From JAJDUF01 sp965238265 (GTDB lineage Bacteria > Chloroflexota > UBA11872 > UBA12225 > JAJDUF01), in NCBI GenBank assembly GCA_965238265.1, contig OZ250185.1, forward strand, positions 1,302,001 to 1,366,000: a DNA stretch of 64,000 bases, read 5' to 3'. Shown here in pieces: positions 43,314 through 50,908 of the stretch. Position 1 is the stretch's first letter. Each line of letters begins with the position of its first letter. Under the pieces are notes generated by a model that was not told the DNA's origin, made no database searches, and saw nothing but the letters and a program-made list of their open reading frames with translations. The position numbers and the translations under genes are program-made.

Positions 43314-44882
43314 CTAGCCGCCTCGCGCGCGGAAGTCCTCGAGCAGCACGGTCATCTGCCGCGCCGCCTCGTCGAAGAGGGTCTTTGGCGCGGCGTTCGG
43401 ATTCTTCCAGGTCTCCTGCATCGCTGCGTTGTAGGGCCGGGACGCCTTGTTGAGCGTCGGATGGAACGGCCGGAAGCCGAATTCCTGCTGGTCCAAGAAG
43501 GTCTGGTACTGCGGGGCGATCTTCATGACGGCGAGCCACTTCGGATGCGTCAAGATGGACTTACGTGCCGGCATGAACATGGTCCCCGCGGAGTAGTGGG
43601 CCAGCCCATCCGTCGAAGTCAGCCAGCGCAGGAAGTTCCAGCCGGCCTCCTCGCGCCCCGGCTCCGTCTTGAACTGCGTGAACTGGCGGCCGAACGCAAT
43701 CGTAAAGGCCTGCTTCTTGGTCGGGGGCGGACTGACGTACATCTTGTCCAAGCCCCCAATATCCTGCGCCCACGTAATCACCCGCCTGGCGCTCGTCTCG
43801 TAGAACAGGGTGATTTGGCTCTTGCGGAAGCTGGGCCGGGGTATCCCATTGGCCTCGAACCATTCGGGATGCGGCGTGTGGATTTTGTGCCTATGGACCA
43901 GGTCCATCATCCACTGGATCGTCTCGATCCCCTCGGTACTGTTGAGCGTGACTTTCGTGTAGTCCTCGTTGTAGACATCTCCGCCGTTCTGCTTGAGCAG
44001 GTTCCAGAGATTCACCCAGTTGTAGGCATGCGCGAAGGCCCACTTGTTGGTTTCCTCGCCCGGGCCATGGAAGGTCTGGAGCGTCTTGCAGTACTCCACC
44101 AAATCGTCCCAGGTGTAGCCTTGCTTCAGCGGCTCCAACCCCGCTTGGCTCACGTGGTCCAGGTTGGTGTACGGTAGGTCGGCATCCGAGGTCTGGGGCA
44201 GGCTCCACAGCTGGCCCTTCCAGTAGCTCGTCTCCAGCAGGTACGGGAAGAAGTCATCGAGCGACGCGGCATACTCCTTGTCCTGCTTGACGAAGGGTTC
44301 CAGGTCTACCGCGATACCAATATCGCCAAACTCGTGGGACTGGTGGAGGTTGGGGTCTACGAAGTCGGGCTGCTGGCCGGCCGCGGTGGCGGCGATGATC
44401 TTCGCTTCCCAAATCCCGCCTGTGCTCCCGGCCTGCTTCATGGCCTCGGTCGTGGGCGGAGGCGGCTCCAGGATCACGGGGGTGTTGGTGCCACGCTCGT
44501 TCCACATGTCCACCAGCTCTTTGAGCGGCACGGCGCGCTCACCGTTGGCCCCAGGACCGTGCCAGCCCCACCACACGGTCCAAGCTCTGAGGACCTGCGT
44601 TGGCTTGGCCTGGGCCGCCACTTCCACGACCTTCTCGACGATGATCGGCTTCTCCTTCTCGATCACGATGGTCTGCCCAGCGGACCCGGCTGCCCCCTTA
44701 GTGCCAGCGGTGCCAGCGGACCCGCGCGTACCTTGCTGACCGGACGGCCCGGCCGGCCCGGCCGGCCCCTGGACATAGCGGACCTCGACCTCGCCGCAGG
44801 CGGCCAGTACCGCACCGGCGGCCCCGGCCAGTGTGAGCATAGAAGTACGCCGTGTGAGTCGCTTCCCTGTCCCGAATTTCAT
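43314..44882 (-). CDS. Tat/lipoprotein extracellular solute-binding protein with collagen-like tract, copy B
   Basis: 522 aa; AGGAGAGGAAAACA-like leader before the ATG. Seen: TRRTSML twin-arginine motif, hydrophobic run and lipobox LAAC with Cys29, then about eleven Gly-X-Y triplets (GPAGPAGPSGQQGTRGSAG...), a charged Val/Glu/Lys hinge (IVIEKEKPIIVEKVVEV), and a family 1 sugar-binding body (WTVWWGWHGPGANGE ... NNGE-type lobes ... FYETSARRVITWAQDIGG). Known: ABC sugar receptor; no permease genes adjacent. Sole intact copy of the duplicated pair, flanked by phyH sequences, which suggests that its ligand feeds the PhyH enzymes (inference). Confidence 0.92.
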   Translation of the reverse strand: MKFGTGKRLTRRTSMLTLAGAAGAVLAACGEVEVRYVQGPAGPAGPSGQQGTRGSAGTAGTKGAAGSAGQTIVIEKEKPIIVEKVVEVAAQAKPTQVLRAWTVWWGWHGPGANGERAVPLKELVDMWNERGTNTPVILEPPPPTTEAMKQAGSTGGIWEAKIIAATAAGQQPDFVDPNLHQSHEFGDIGIAVDLEPFVKQDKEYAASLDDFFPYLLETSYWKGQLWSLPQTSDADLPYTNLDHVSQAGLEPLKQGYTWDDLVEYCKTLQTFHGPGEETNKWAFAHAYNWVNLWNLLKQNGGDVYNEDYTKVTLNSTEGIETIQWMMDLVHRHKIHTPHPEWFEANGIPRPSFRKSQITLFYETSARRVITWAQDIGGLDKMYVSPPPTKKQAFTIAFGRQFTQFKTEPGREEAGWNFLRWLTSTDGLAHYSAGTMFMPARKSILTHPKWLAVMKIAPQYQTFLDQQEFGFRPFHPTLNKASRPYNAAMQETWKNPNAAPKTLFDEAARQMTVLLEDFRARGG

Positions 44883-44995
44883 TGTTTTCCTCTCCTACTA
44901 GCTCTCTCCGGCGCTGGGACCTGCCCAGAGCGGAGGGCTGGCTCGCTTCTTACGGCACCCCTCACCCCTCCTTTTATTCCAGTGAGGATGCTGCT

Positions 44996-45024
44996 ACAGT
45001 ACACAATCGAGGGGAGATAGTCAA
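44996..45024 (-). promoter_or_regulatory. Candidate promoter, copy B
   Basis: Minus strand TTGACT, 17-nt spacer, TACTGT, about 110 nt upstream of the gene start at 44882; duplicated with the gene. Confidence 0.5.
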
Positions 45025-45116
45025 AGATGTTCGATATACCGGCCAGCAGATCCCGAGCGAGGGCTGCGACCAAGTAGCGGATGGGGCGCCCGCCTCACGT
45101 AGCGCGTCGTATGCTG

Positions 45117-46001
45117 CTAGCGTACCCAGTGCCTCAGCAGCGGCTTAACCTGCGCGGGAAGCGCCTCGAAGCTGTCGGGGGTGAGGGTCGGCTCCCCACC
45201 GCTGAACTCCTCCACGGGCCGGCCAATCTCCTCCGCCAGTCGCTGTTTTTCGGGCGAATCGGGCGGCATCAGATAGTCGAGGTTGAACCACCAGGGCGCG
45301 TAGCGCACCGCGATGGCCAGTCGTGGTTGGTTGGTGGTGTTGGCCCCGGCCGCGTGCCACGTGCGGCTGTCGAACAACAGCACATCCCCCGCCTTCCCGA
45401 TAGCCTGCTTCTCCGTCGGGTAGGGACTCATGACATCAATACCGTTCCCGCCAGTGGGGTTGTTGTTCGCCCGGTGGCTGCCCGGTACCACCAGCGTGCC
45501 GCCGTTCTCCTCGGTGAAGTCCGAGAGCATCCAGACCGAGCTGAGATGGATGACCGCATCGCCGTAGGGAGCGAACACCCGCAGCGTCCCCTTCTGGTTA
45601 AAGGGCTGGTCCGCGTGCCAGCCGCTGCGCTGGAAGCCCGGGGTTGTAAACTCACCCTTGATCCAGGTAATCCGTACATAGGGTCCCCAGAAGGCTTTCA
45701 ACGTCCCCACGATACGGTCGTCAGCCAGGTAGGGAGCGAACGACTGGTTCAGACTGAGTAAGCCATAGGTGGGTCCGTAGCCATAGGTGCTGGGGTCTCC
45801 GGCCAGCGGGTGGGGCGGCGGCTGCTGGGCGATCTTCACATCCAGCCCGTGCAAGCGGCCCTGTGCGAGCGCCGTCTCCGCGAGACTATCGTGGATCGCT
45901 CCCACCTCGTCGTAAGGGATCACCTCGGGAATGATGCAGTAGCCATCCAGTGTGAGGTGCTCGATAATGCGCTCGACCGTCATCTCACCCGGTAGTGTCA
46001 T
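45117..46001 (-). CDS. Phytanoyl-CoA dioxygenase (PhyH) family protein
   Basis: 294 aa. The ATG 45999-46001 has GGGAGG 5-6 nt upstream. Seen: facial triad SGWHADQPFN (~145) and SRTWHAAGAN (~235), 2OG Arg in RLAIAVRYAPWW (~250), and LVVPGSHRANNNPTGGNG between, giving a close relative of the protein at 39873 but with about 25 extra N-terminal residues and the insert QQPPPHPLAGDPSTYGYGP. Known: Fe(II)/2-oxoglutarate oxygenase. Its C-terminal end is the source of the duplicated phyH tail at 42840. Followed (upstream on minus strand) by a VOC gene 19 nt away, likely co-transcribed. Confidence 0.92.
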   Translation of the reverse strand: MTLPGEMTVERIIEHLTLDGYCIIPEVIPYDEVGAIHDSLAETALAQGRLHGLDVKIAQQPPPHPLAGDPSTYGYGPTYGLLSLNQSFAPYLADDRIVGTLKAFWGPYVRITWIKGEFTTPGFQRSGWHADQPFNQKGTLRVFAPYGDAVIHLSSVWMLSDFTEENGGTLVVPGSHRANNNPTGGNGIDVMSPYPTEKQAIGKAGDVLLFDSRTWHAAGANTTNQPRLAIAVRYAPWWFNLDYLMPPDSPEKQRLAEEIGRPVEEFSGGEPTLTPDSFEALPAQVKPLLRHWVR

Positions 46002-46020
46002 AACCACCTCCCGTATCGGG

Positions 46021-46359
46021 TCAAGGCTGCCGATGCTTGGGCTGATAGAGCATGACTTCGCTACTCCCGGGTAGCTCGAACGTGGCGACCAGCCCCCAGC
46101 CTTGGTCTTCGATGGGTGTCCGAAAGCTAACGCCCTTGGCTGCCAGCTCCTCGACGGTTTGCTCGATATCGTCGCACCAGAAGGATAGCTCATGGTGCGT
46201 ATCGCTCCCGGGATGGACGGCGAACTCCGCTTGCGGCACGTCGAAGATCAACCATCCCTCTCCGGCGTCTACGTGGGGAAAACCGAGCCGCTCTCGAATG
46301 AACGCCCGCGCCGCCGCCGCTTCCGGTGTGAAGAACATCCCGTGCATACCCTTAATCAT
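46021..46359 (-). CDS. Glyoxalase/VOC-superfamily protein
   Basis: 112 aa; ATG 46357-46359 has AGGAGG 6 nt upstream. Seen: one beta-alpha-beta-beta-beta pair: MHGMFFTPEAAAARAFIRER, GWLIFDVPQAEFAVHP, HHELSFWCDDIEQTVEELAAKGV and GLVATFELPGSSEVMLYQPK. The His and Glu positions fit the two-module metal site of a dimeric VOC protein (glyoxalase I, dioxygenase or resistance type). Role unknown; adjacent to phyH. Confidence 0.88.
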   Translation of the reverse strand: MIKGMHGMFFTPEAAAARAFIRERLGFPHVDAGEGWLIFDVPQAEFAVHPGSDTHHELSFWCDDIEQTVEELAAKGVSFRTPIEDQGWGLVATFELPGSSEVMLYQPKHRQP

Positions 46360-46433
46360 CGAGTCCTCCTGAGCATATAGAACGGCTGCGTACTCGCGGC
46401 AGACCAAGATACGGTAAGCTGACTGCGGATAGT

Positions 46434-47384
46434 ATGTTCAGTCTCCCCGGCTATACCATCGGCGATGCCTGGTTTGCCATCAATGATGGCGTAGCCCACT
46501 GCTTCTTCTGCACCTCGCCGCCGCCCAATGCCGACTGGCACTGGGACATCGGCCACGCCGTCAGTCGTGACCTGCTGCGCTGGGAGTATGTCGGTCTCGC
46601 TCTGGAGCGCGGCGCCGGCGAGTCCTGGGACAGCCAGACCCTCTCCACCGGCTCCGTACTCGCCTGGAACGGACGCTTCTGGATGGCTTACAGCGCCCTG
46701 CGCCGGAACGAAAACCCGCCCACGCGCAAGGTACACCGCGTGGGGCTGGCCGTCTCCGACGATCTGTATACCTGGACCAAGTACGAGCACAATCCGGTCA
46801 ACGAGCGAGACCCGCGGCACTACGAACGGCTCGGCCCCGTCCACAAGGCGTACAGCCAGTGGCGCGACCCGTTTCTCTTCCGTACCGGTGATCGCGTGTA
46901 TCAGTACGTGTGCGCCCGCAGCAAGTCCCCGGACCGCAACCGCCGGGGCACGGTCGGGCTGGCGAGCAGCCGGGACATGCGGACGTGGCAGGTGGAGCCG
47001 CCGCTCCACGTGGACCCCATCGCCACCGAGCTTGAGGTCCCGCAGGTGTACCGGATCGGCGGGCGCTACTATCTGCTCTTCTGCACCTCGACCGACCGCC
47101 TGCTCCCGGCGTTCAAGCGCCGGTTTCCCGGCCACCGTTTTCGCAACGCCAACTTCTCTATGGTCGGGGATTCGCCGCTGGGACCGTTTCGCCTGCACGG
47201 CACCGGCGAGGTCCTGCCCACGGACGCGCCGGTGCAGCCCTACGCGAGCCGGCTCGTGTGGTGGGAAGAGCGGTGGGTGATGCTCGGCACGGCCAACGTC
47301 GGCGGTACTCGCTGCATCTGCGATCCCATCCCGGTCGTTGCAACCGCTACGGGTATCTTGACCGCCAGGTCTGCACCACCTTAG
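46434..47384 (+). CDS. GH32/43-like five-bladed propeller protein
   Basis: 316 aa; weak RBS. Seen: blade motifs ADWHWDIGHAVSRDLLRWEY (typical sucrase/levanase-type AxSxDLxxW), FWMAYSALR, GLAVSDDLYTWTKY, SQWRDPFLFRTGDRVYQYV (R-D-P as in the catalytic Asp motif of GH32/68), GLASSRDMRTWQ, LEVPQVYRIGGRYYLLFCTS (E-V-P). These suit a beta-fructosidase or arabinanase-like fold, cytosolic. Odd: the last ~8 codons (LTARSAPP, stop) come from palindromic element copy 5, so the native C-terminus may have been replaced. Confidence 0.82.
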   Translation: MFSLPGYTIGDAWFAINDGVAHCFFCTSPPPNADWHWDIGHAVSRDLLRWEYVGLALERGAGESWDSQTLSTGSVLAWNGRFWMAYSALRRNENPPTRKVHRVGLAVSDDLYTWTKYEHNPVNERDPRHYERLGPVHKAYSQWRDPFLFRTGDRVYQYVCARSKSPDRNRRGTVGLASSRDMRTWQVEPPLHVDPIATELEVPQVYRIGGRYYLLFCTSTDRLLPAFKRRFPGHRFRNANFSMVGDSPLGPFRLHGTGEVLPTDAPVQPYASRLVWWEERWVMLGTANVGGTRCICDPIPVVATATGILTARSAPP

Positions 47385-47416
47385 CTCTCATCGGATTGTG
47401 CAGACCTGGTGTGTCA
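47359..47416 (+). repeat. 58-nt palindromic element, copy 5
   Basis: Left arm TGACCGCCAGGTCTGCAC, loop CACCTTAGCTCTCATCGGATT, right arm GTGCAGACCTGGTGTGTCA. The TTAG of the loop gives the stop codon of the preceding gene. Confidence 0.85.
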
Positions 47417-47476
47417 CCTGGCGGATCACCGGGCACAAGACCGCGCCGGGGCCTGAGCGCAAAAAGGAGCAAGGCA

Positions 47477-48451
47477 ATGCCCACCGCGTTCACCGGCAGC
47501 GAGGCCGTACATTTCGAGGCCACCGATCCCGGCACCGCCTGGTCCAAAGACTCCTGGATTGCCATTGACCTGGACACGCCACTGGACTCGGAGCGGATAC
47601 TCACACCCAACGTTATCCGGCTGCCCGGTGGCGGCTATCGCCTGTACTACACCGGGCTTGGCCCCGGCCGGGCAGTGCCCGAGTCCATCGGCTATATCCT
47701 CAGCGCCTCTTCCGCGGACGCCGTGACCTGGATGAAGGACCCCGGCGTGCGGGTAGACGTGTTCCCACCCCACGCCGCTCTGTGGACGCTGTGTCCCGAT
47801 GTCATCCCCTTGCCGGACGGGCGCTACCGGATGTACTTCGAGGCGCGGTCGCCCGACCGGCCGACGGTTATCCTGAGCGCCGTGTCGGACGACGGACTGG
47901 CGTTCGCGGTCGAGCCGGGCATCCGCGTTGGCGACGGCCGCTGGTCCTACGGCACGCCCCGCTGTCTGTATATCCGGCCGGCGGACGGCGGCGAGTCGGC
48001 GCCGAGGTTCCGACTCTACTACCACAAGTACACGTTCCCGCTGGTAAGCGGACTTGACGCGGGCAACGAAATCATCAGCGCCGTCTCCGACGACGGCCTG
48101 CATTTCGAGCGGGAGCCGGGCGTCCGCATTGCCCAAGAGACACCCCGCGAGACGATGGCGGTCTACGCCCCGGAGGTGGTCCGGCTCGGTGACGGCACCT
48201 ACCGGATGTACTACGCCGGGTGGACCGACGAGATCGCCGGTGGCGTGTTCAGCGCCACGTCGCATGACGGGCTGGACTGGATGAAAGACGACGGCATCTG
48301 TGTGGAGCTGGGCGCCCGCGGCGCGTGGGACAGCAAGATGGTGTCGGAGCCGTGCGTCATCGGCCTCGGCGACGGCCGCGCGCGCCTGTTCTACGAGGCC
48401 CGCGACGACCACGGCAACTGCCGCATCCTGAGCGCGACCGCGCGGGATTAG
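47477..48451 (+). CDS. Five-bladed propeller protein, GH43-like
   Basis: 324 aa. ATG 47477 is 7 nt after AAGGAG; the frame is open upstream but that reaches into the palindrome. Seen: repeated blades VIRLPGGGYRLYYTGLG, VIPLPDGRYRMYFEARS, VVRLGDGTYRMYYAGWT, VIGLGDGRARLFYEARDD, each preceded by SxDGLxFxxEPGxR-type turns (VSDDGLAFAVEPGIRVGDG, VSDDGLHFEREPGVRIAQE). The regular repeats indicate a propeller without insertions. Likely sugar-binding or weak glycosidase; catalytic residues not assigned. Forms a pair with the gene before it. Confidence 0.82.
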   Translation: MPTAFTGSEAVHFEATDPGTAWSKDSWIAIDLDTPLDSERILTPNVIRLPGGGYRLYYTGLGPGRAVPESIGYILSASSADAVTWMKDPGVRVDVFPPHAALWTLCPDVIPLPDGRYRMYFEARSPDRPTVILSAVSDDGLAFAVEPGIRVGDGRWSYGTPRCLYIRPADGGESAPRFRLYYHKYTFPLVSGLDAGNEIISAVSDDGLHFEREPGVRIAQETPRETMAVYAPEVVRLGDGTYRMYYAGWTDEIAGGVFSATSHDGLDWMKDDGICVELGARGAWDSKMVSEPCVIGLGDGRARLFYEARDDHGNCRILSATARD

Positions 48452-48622
48452 CCGTCAGCTATCAGCCTTCAGCCGTCGGCGTTCAGCCCGTGTCGACTCC
48501 CGCCACCGTTTCAAGCCGAAAGCTGACGGCTGACGGTTGAACGCTGATAGGGGTAGACTCTGGCGCGGCCGAAACTCACCGGACGCGAGAGCTACAATTC
48601 GGAACACGTGGAGGACACCGTG
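48452..48622. repeat. Intergenic region with AGCTGACGGCTGA repeats
   Basis: No gene seen. GTCAGCTATCAGCCTTCAGCC (about 48453-48473) and AAGCTGACGGCTGACGGTTGAACGCTGATAG (about 48521-48551) form an imperfect long inverted repeat between the two genes. Confidence 0.55.
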
Positions 48623-50698
48623 ATGGCCAGTACGCGCCTACGCTGGGGCATCATCAGCACCGGCAAGATTGCCCGCACGCTCGCCGATGCCATCCACCGG
48701 TCGCGCACTGGCGAGCTACTCGCCGTCGGTAGCCGCCGGCAGGAGACGGCCGAGGCGTTCGGCGCCGCGTTCGACGTGCCGCGGCGGTACGGTAGTTACG
48801 CGGCGCTGCTCGCCGACCCGGACGTGGACGTGGTCTACAACGCCTTGCCCAACCATCTCCATGCCGAGTGGAGCATCAAGGCGGCCCAGGCCGGCAAGCA
48901 CATCCTCTGCGAGAAGCCGTTGGCTACCAACCTAGGCCAGGCGATGGCGCTCGTCGAGGCCGCGCGCTACCACGACGTGTTTCTGCTCGAAGCCTTCATG
49001 TACCGCTGCCATCCCCAGACCGCCAAGCTGGTCGAGCTTATCAAGGCCGGGGCGGTGGGCGCGGTGCGCCTGATCCAAGCCAGCTTTACCGGCAACATGG
49101 GCCTCGCCCTGGACAATATCCGCCTACAGAACGGCGCCGCCGGCGGCAGCCTGATGGACCTCGGCTGCTACACCATGTCCATGGCCCGCCTGATCGCCGG
49201 CGCCGCCCTCGGACAGGAGGTTGCGGAGCCGCTGGAGGTCAAAGGCTGCGCCTGGATTGGCGCCGAGAGCCGGGTGGACCAGGTTGCCACGGCTGCGTTG
49301 CGCTTCCCCGGCGACATCGTTGCTAGCCTCACCTGCGGCAACCAGTGTGCCTCGGACCGCGCTGTCCGCGTGTGGGGCAGCGCGGGGCAGCTCGCAGTAC
49401 CCAACCCGTGGTTCCCGCAGGAGCGCGACAACGAGATTATCGTCACCAGGCCCGGCGAGCCGCCCGAAACGGTCGTCGTCCACGCCGAGCAGCCCCTCTA
49501 CGTCACCGAGGTGGACACGGTAGCTGCTCACCTTGCAGCCCGTCAGGCGCCCAGCCCGTGCATGACCTGGGAAGACAGTCTGGGCCAACAGGCTGCGCTG
49601 GATCGCTGGCGCGAGTCTATCGGCCTCGTGTTCGACGAGGAGCGGGACGAGGCGGCCCTCCGGCAGACGGTCTCGAAACAGCCGCTGCGGCGTCGCCCCA
49701 GCGTGCCACCGGCGATGGTGACGACCCAAAGCCGCACGGATGATGCCAGGTGTGGTGCGGCTTTGGGTCGTCAAGCCATGCGCTATGGCCGCGTGGCGGG
49801 CATCGAGCAGGACGTTTCGCGTCTGGTCTTGGGCACGATGATCTATCACCCGGACCGCCAAGCGTTCACCAACGCCATGCTCGACCACTTCTTCGAGCTT
49901 GGCGGCAACTGCTTCGACACCGCGTTCAGCTATGGCGGCGGACACTCGGAGCCGGCGCTCGGCAACTGGATTCACCAGCGCAACATCCGCGAGCAGGTAG
50001 TGGTGGTCACGAAGGGCGGCCATTCCGCCAGCGTGACGCCGGAGATGATTGACCACGAGCTACCGATCAGCCTGGAGCGCTTGCAGACCGACTATGTAGA
50101 CCTCTACTTCCTGCACCGCGACAACCCGGCGGTCCCGGTCGGGGAGTTCGTTGACATGTTCAACCGCCACCGGACCGCCGGGCGTGTCCGCGCGTTTGGT
50201 GGCTCGAACTGGACGCCGGCCCGCCTGGCGGAGGCCAATGCGTATGCAGCGCGCAACGGGCTGGCCGGGTTTAGCGCCAGCAGCCCGAACTTCACGCTGG
50301 CCGTGTGGAACGAGGCCCCCTACTTCAACTGTGTCACCGCCACCGCCCCGGCGTCGAAAACGTGGTACACCGAGCACCGGCTCCCGCTCTTCGCGTGGTC
50401 GAGCCAGGCCATGGGCTTCTTCACCGGGCGCTACCACCCGGATGATCGGTCCAACGACATCGTCGCGCGCACCTGGTACAGCGACGGCAACTGGCAACGC
50501 TACGCACGAGCACAGGAGCTTGGGCGGCGCAAAGGGGTGGATGCCACCCAGATCGCCGTGGCCTACGTCCTCGCCCAGCCCTTCCCCACGTTTGCCCTCG
50601 TCGGGCCACGAACCATCGAAGAAACCCGCACGACGGCGCTCGGACTGTCCGTATCGCTCACGCCTGAGGAGGTAGCCTGGCTCAACCTGGAGGCGTAG
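48623..50698 (+). CDS. Gfo/Idh/MocA oxidoreductase fused to aldo/keto reductase
   Basis: 691 aa. ATG 48623, GGAGG 8 nt upstream. N-terminal domain ~1-345: GIISTGKIARTLADAI dinucleotide loop, CEKPLATN (~97), GGSLMDLGCYTMSMARLI (~180). C-terminal domain ~385-691: aldo/keto reductase with catalytic Asp and Tyr in FDTAFSYGGG, Lys in VTKGGH and His in FLHRDN. Known: both halves are NAD(P)-dependent sugar oxidoreductases; fusions suggest channelling or an epimerisation-type oxidation plus reduction. Residues 366-384 (VTTQSRTDDARCGAALGRQ) are encoded by the palindromic element at 49719-49773, so the inter-domain linker is a repeat insertion that stayed in frame. Confidence 0.88.
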   Translation: MASTRLRWGIISTGKIARTLADAIHRSRTGELLAVGSRRQETAEAFGAAFDVPRRYGSYAALLADPDVDVVYNALPNHLHAEWSIKAAQAGKHILCEKPLATNLGQAMALVEAARYHDVFLLEAFMYRCHPQTAKLVELIKAGAVGAVRLIQASFTGNMGLALDNIRLQNGAAGGSLMDLGCYTMSMARLIAGAALGQEVAEPLEVKGCAWIGAESRVDQVATAALRFPGDIVASLTCGNQCASDRAVRVWGSAGQLAVPNPWFPQERDNEIIVTRPGEPPETVVVHAEQPLYVTEVDTVAAHLAARQAPSPCMTWEDSLGQQAALDRWRESIGLVFDEERDEAALRQTVSKQPLRRRPSVPPAMVTTQSRTDDARCGAALGRQAMRYGRVAGIEQDVSRLVLGTMIYHPDRQAFTNAMLDHFFELGGNCFDTAFSYGGGHSEPALGNWIHQRNIREQVVVVTKGGHSASVTPEMIDHELPISLERLQTDYVDLYFLHRDNPAVPVGEFVDMFNRHRTAGRVRAFGGSNWTPARLAEANAYAARNGLAGFSASSPNFTLAVWNEAPYFNCVTATAPASKTWYTEHRLPLFAWSSQAMGFFTGRYHPDDRSNDIVARTWYSDGNWQRYARAQELGRRKGVDATQIAVAYVLAQPFPTFALVGPRTIEETRTTALGLSVSLTPEEVAWLNLEA
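49719..49773 (-). repeat. 55-nt palindromic element, copy 6, in frame inside a gene
   Basis: Arms TGACGACCCAAAGCCGCAC (49719-49737) and GTGCGGCTTTGGGTCGTCA (49755-49773) are perfect 19-nt complements; loop GGATGATGCCAGGTGTG. Orientation opposite to copy 2, whose loop is its near reverse complement. It sits in the linker of the 48623 fusion protein. Confidence 0.9.
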
Positions 50699-50908
50699 GG
50701 CCGGGGAGTGTTGTGTGCCCCACCCTCCGGCGCCTGAGATGTAGACTCACCGCGCCACCACCCCAGAGAGCTAGGCGAATAGCAACTCGCTCCGCATGGT
50801 GGAGCGGGGGCCGGCCGGGGCGCTATCGTTGCTATAGTCAGACTGCTTGCTGCCGCCTAGATACCGCCATCACAGAGCAGTCACCAGCGGCGTGAGAGGA
50901 GACGTACC
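50699..50908. other. Intergenic region
   Basis: 210 bases. A GCATGGTGGAGCGGGGGCCGG repeat relic (about 50794-50814) and GAGAGGAGA RBS of the next gene; nothing else recognised. Confidence 0.4.

Larger units (their letters stand above)
42961..45237. repeat. Tandem duplication unit B (2277 nt)
   Basis: Second copy of unit A, beginning at the chimeric joint and running into the intact phyH at 45117-46001. It contains the intact solute-binding gene 43314-44882. Confidence 0.88.
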
